A stretch of DNA of 15,078 nt from Betaproteobacteria bacterium (GTDB lineage: Bacteria; Pseudomonadota; Gammaproteobacteria; Burkholderiales; SG8-39). Location of the stretch: contig JAOUFA010000040.1 of the NCBI GenBank assembly GCA_029858545.1, positions 1 through 15,078 of the forward strand, given 5' to 3'. The position numbers were made by a program, and so were the translations under genes. The notes beneath the pieces were generated by a model. That model had not been told where the DNA came from, ran no database searches, and saw only the letters and a program-made list of their open reading frames with translations. Below, one piece after another: positions 15,052 through 15,078 of the stretch (within the stretch, counting starts at the first letter, position 1; every line of letters starts with the position of its first letter).

Positions 15052-15078
15052 GGCCCCTCTGCAAGGGGCCTTTTGCTT
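15052..15078 (+). terminator. Intrinsic terminator-type hairpin at the right edge
   Basis: GGCCCCT (15052-15058) pairs perfectly with AGGGGCC (15064-15070) around CTGCA, followed by TTTTGCTT. A smaller hairpin (GCTCG 15035-15039 with CGAGC 15044-15048) precedes it. It is about 100 bases after the OmpA-domain stop, so it either ends that transcript or attenuates a short RNA from the TAGAAT box at 15019. Confidence 0.55.

Overview
The window looks like chromosomal DNA of a GC-rich betaproteobacterium (roughly two thirds G+C by eye). The evidence is a lipoyl-domain/dihydrolipoyl dehydrogenase fusion downstream of an E2 gene, an ArgA-type N-acetylglutamate synthase followed by yggX, an E. coli-like FolB, and REP-type hairpin DNA of the kind found in beta- and gammaproteobacteria. 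This assignment is inferred from gene content, not from a database search. Almost the whole window is protein-coding. I see no tRNA, rRNA, CRISPR array, insertion sequence or prophage gene.

Layout. (1) 1-2258, plus strand: the 3' end of a dihydrolipoamide acyltransferase (E2) gene and lpdA (E3 with its own lipoyl domain), the end of a 2-oxoacid dehydrogenase operon, probably pyruvate dehydrogenase. (2) 2401-3843, plus: rpiA and phoU; a good PhoB-box-like direct repeat lies just upstream of phoU. (3) 4175-5833, plus: a methyl-accepting chemotaxis protein after a 331-base gap. (4) 5867-8324, minus: rsmE, argA and yggX, with candidate -10 boxes in front of each. (5) 8421-9873, plus: a thioredoxin-like redox protein and a fumarylacetoacetate-hydrolase-family enzyme. 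(6) 9898-13695, minus: a very large membrane-bound M48 metallopeptidase of about 1265 residues with a long, unusual C-terminal extension. (7) 13711-13773: a REP-like imperfect inverted repeat between divergent genes. (8) 13790-14949, plus: folB and an inner-membrane-anchored OmpA-domain protein. (9) 14950-15078: a non-coding edge with a palindrome, a -10-like box and an intrinsic terminator-type hairpin, perhaps the leader of a gene beyond the window.

Most genes are housekeeping: central carbon (E2/E3, RpiA), phosphate signalling (PhoU), arginine synthesis (ArgA), iron/oxidative stress (YggX), ribosome modification (RsmE), folate (FolB). They do not form one pathway.

The least ordinary items are the giant M48 protein with a second membrane segment, a predicted beta domain and a helical-repeat tail; the REP-like element that overlaps its putative promoter; the Pho box before an orphan phoU; and three genes (rsmE, the M48 gene, folB) with a -10-like hexamer only 6-8 bases before the start codon and no Shine-Dalgarno, which suggests leaderless or nearly leaderless transcripts. 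I did not find a clearly novel multi-gene system.
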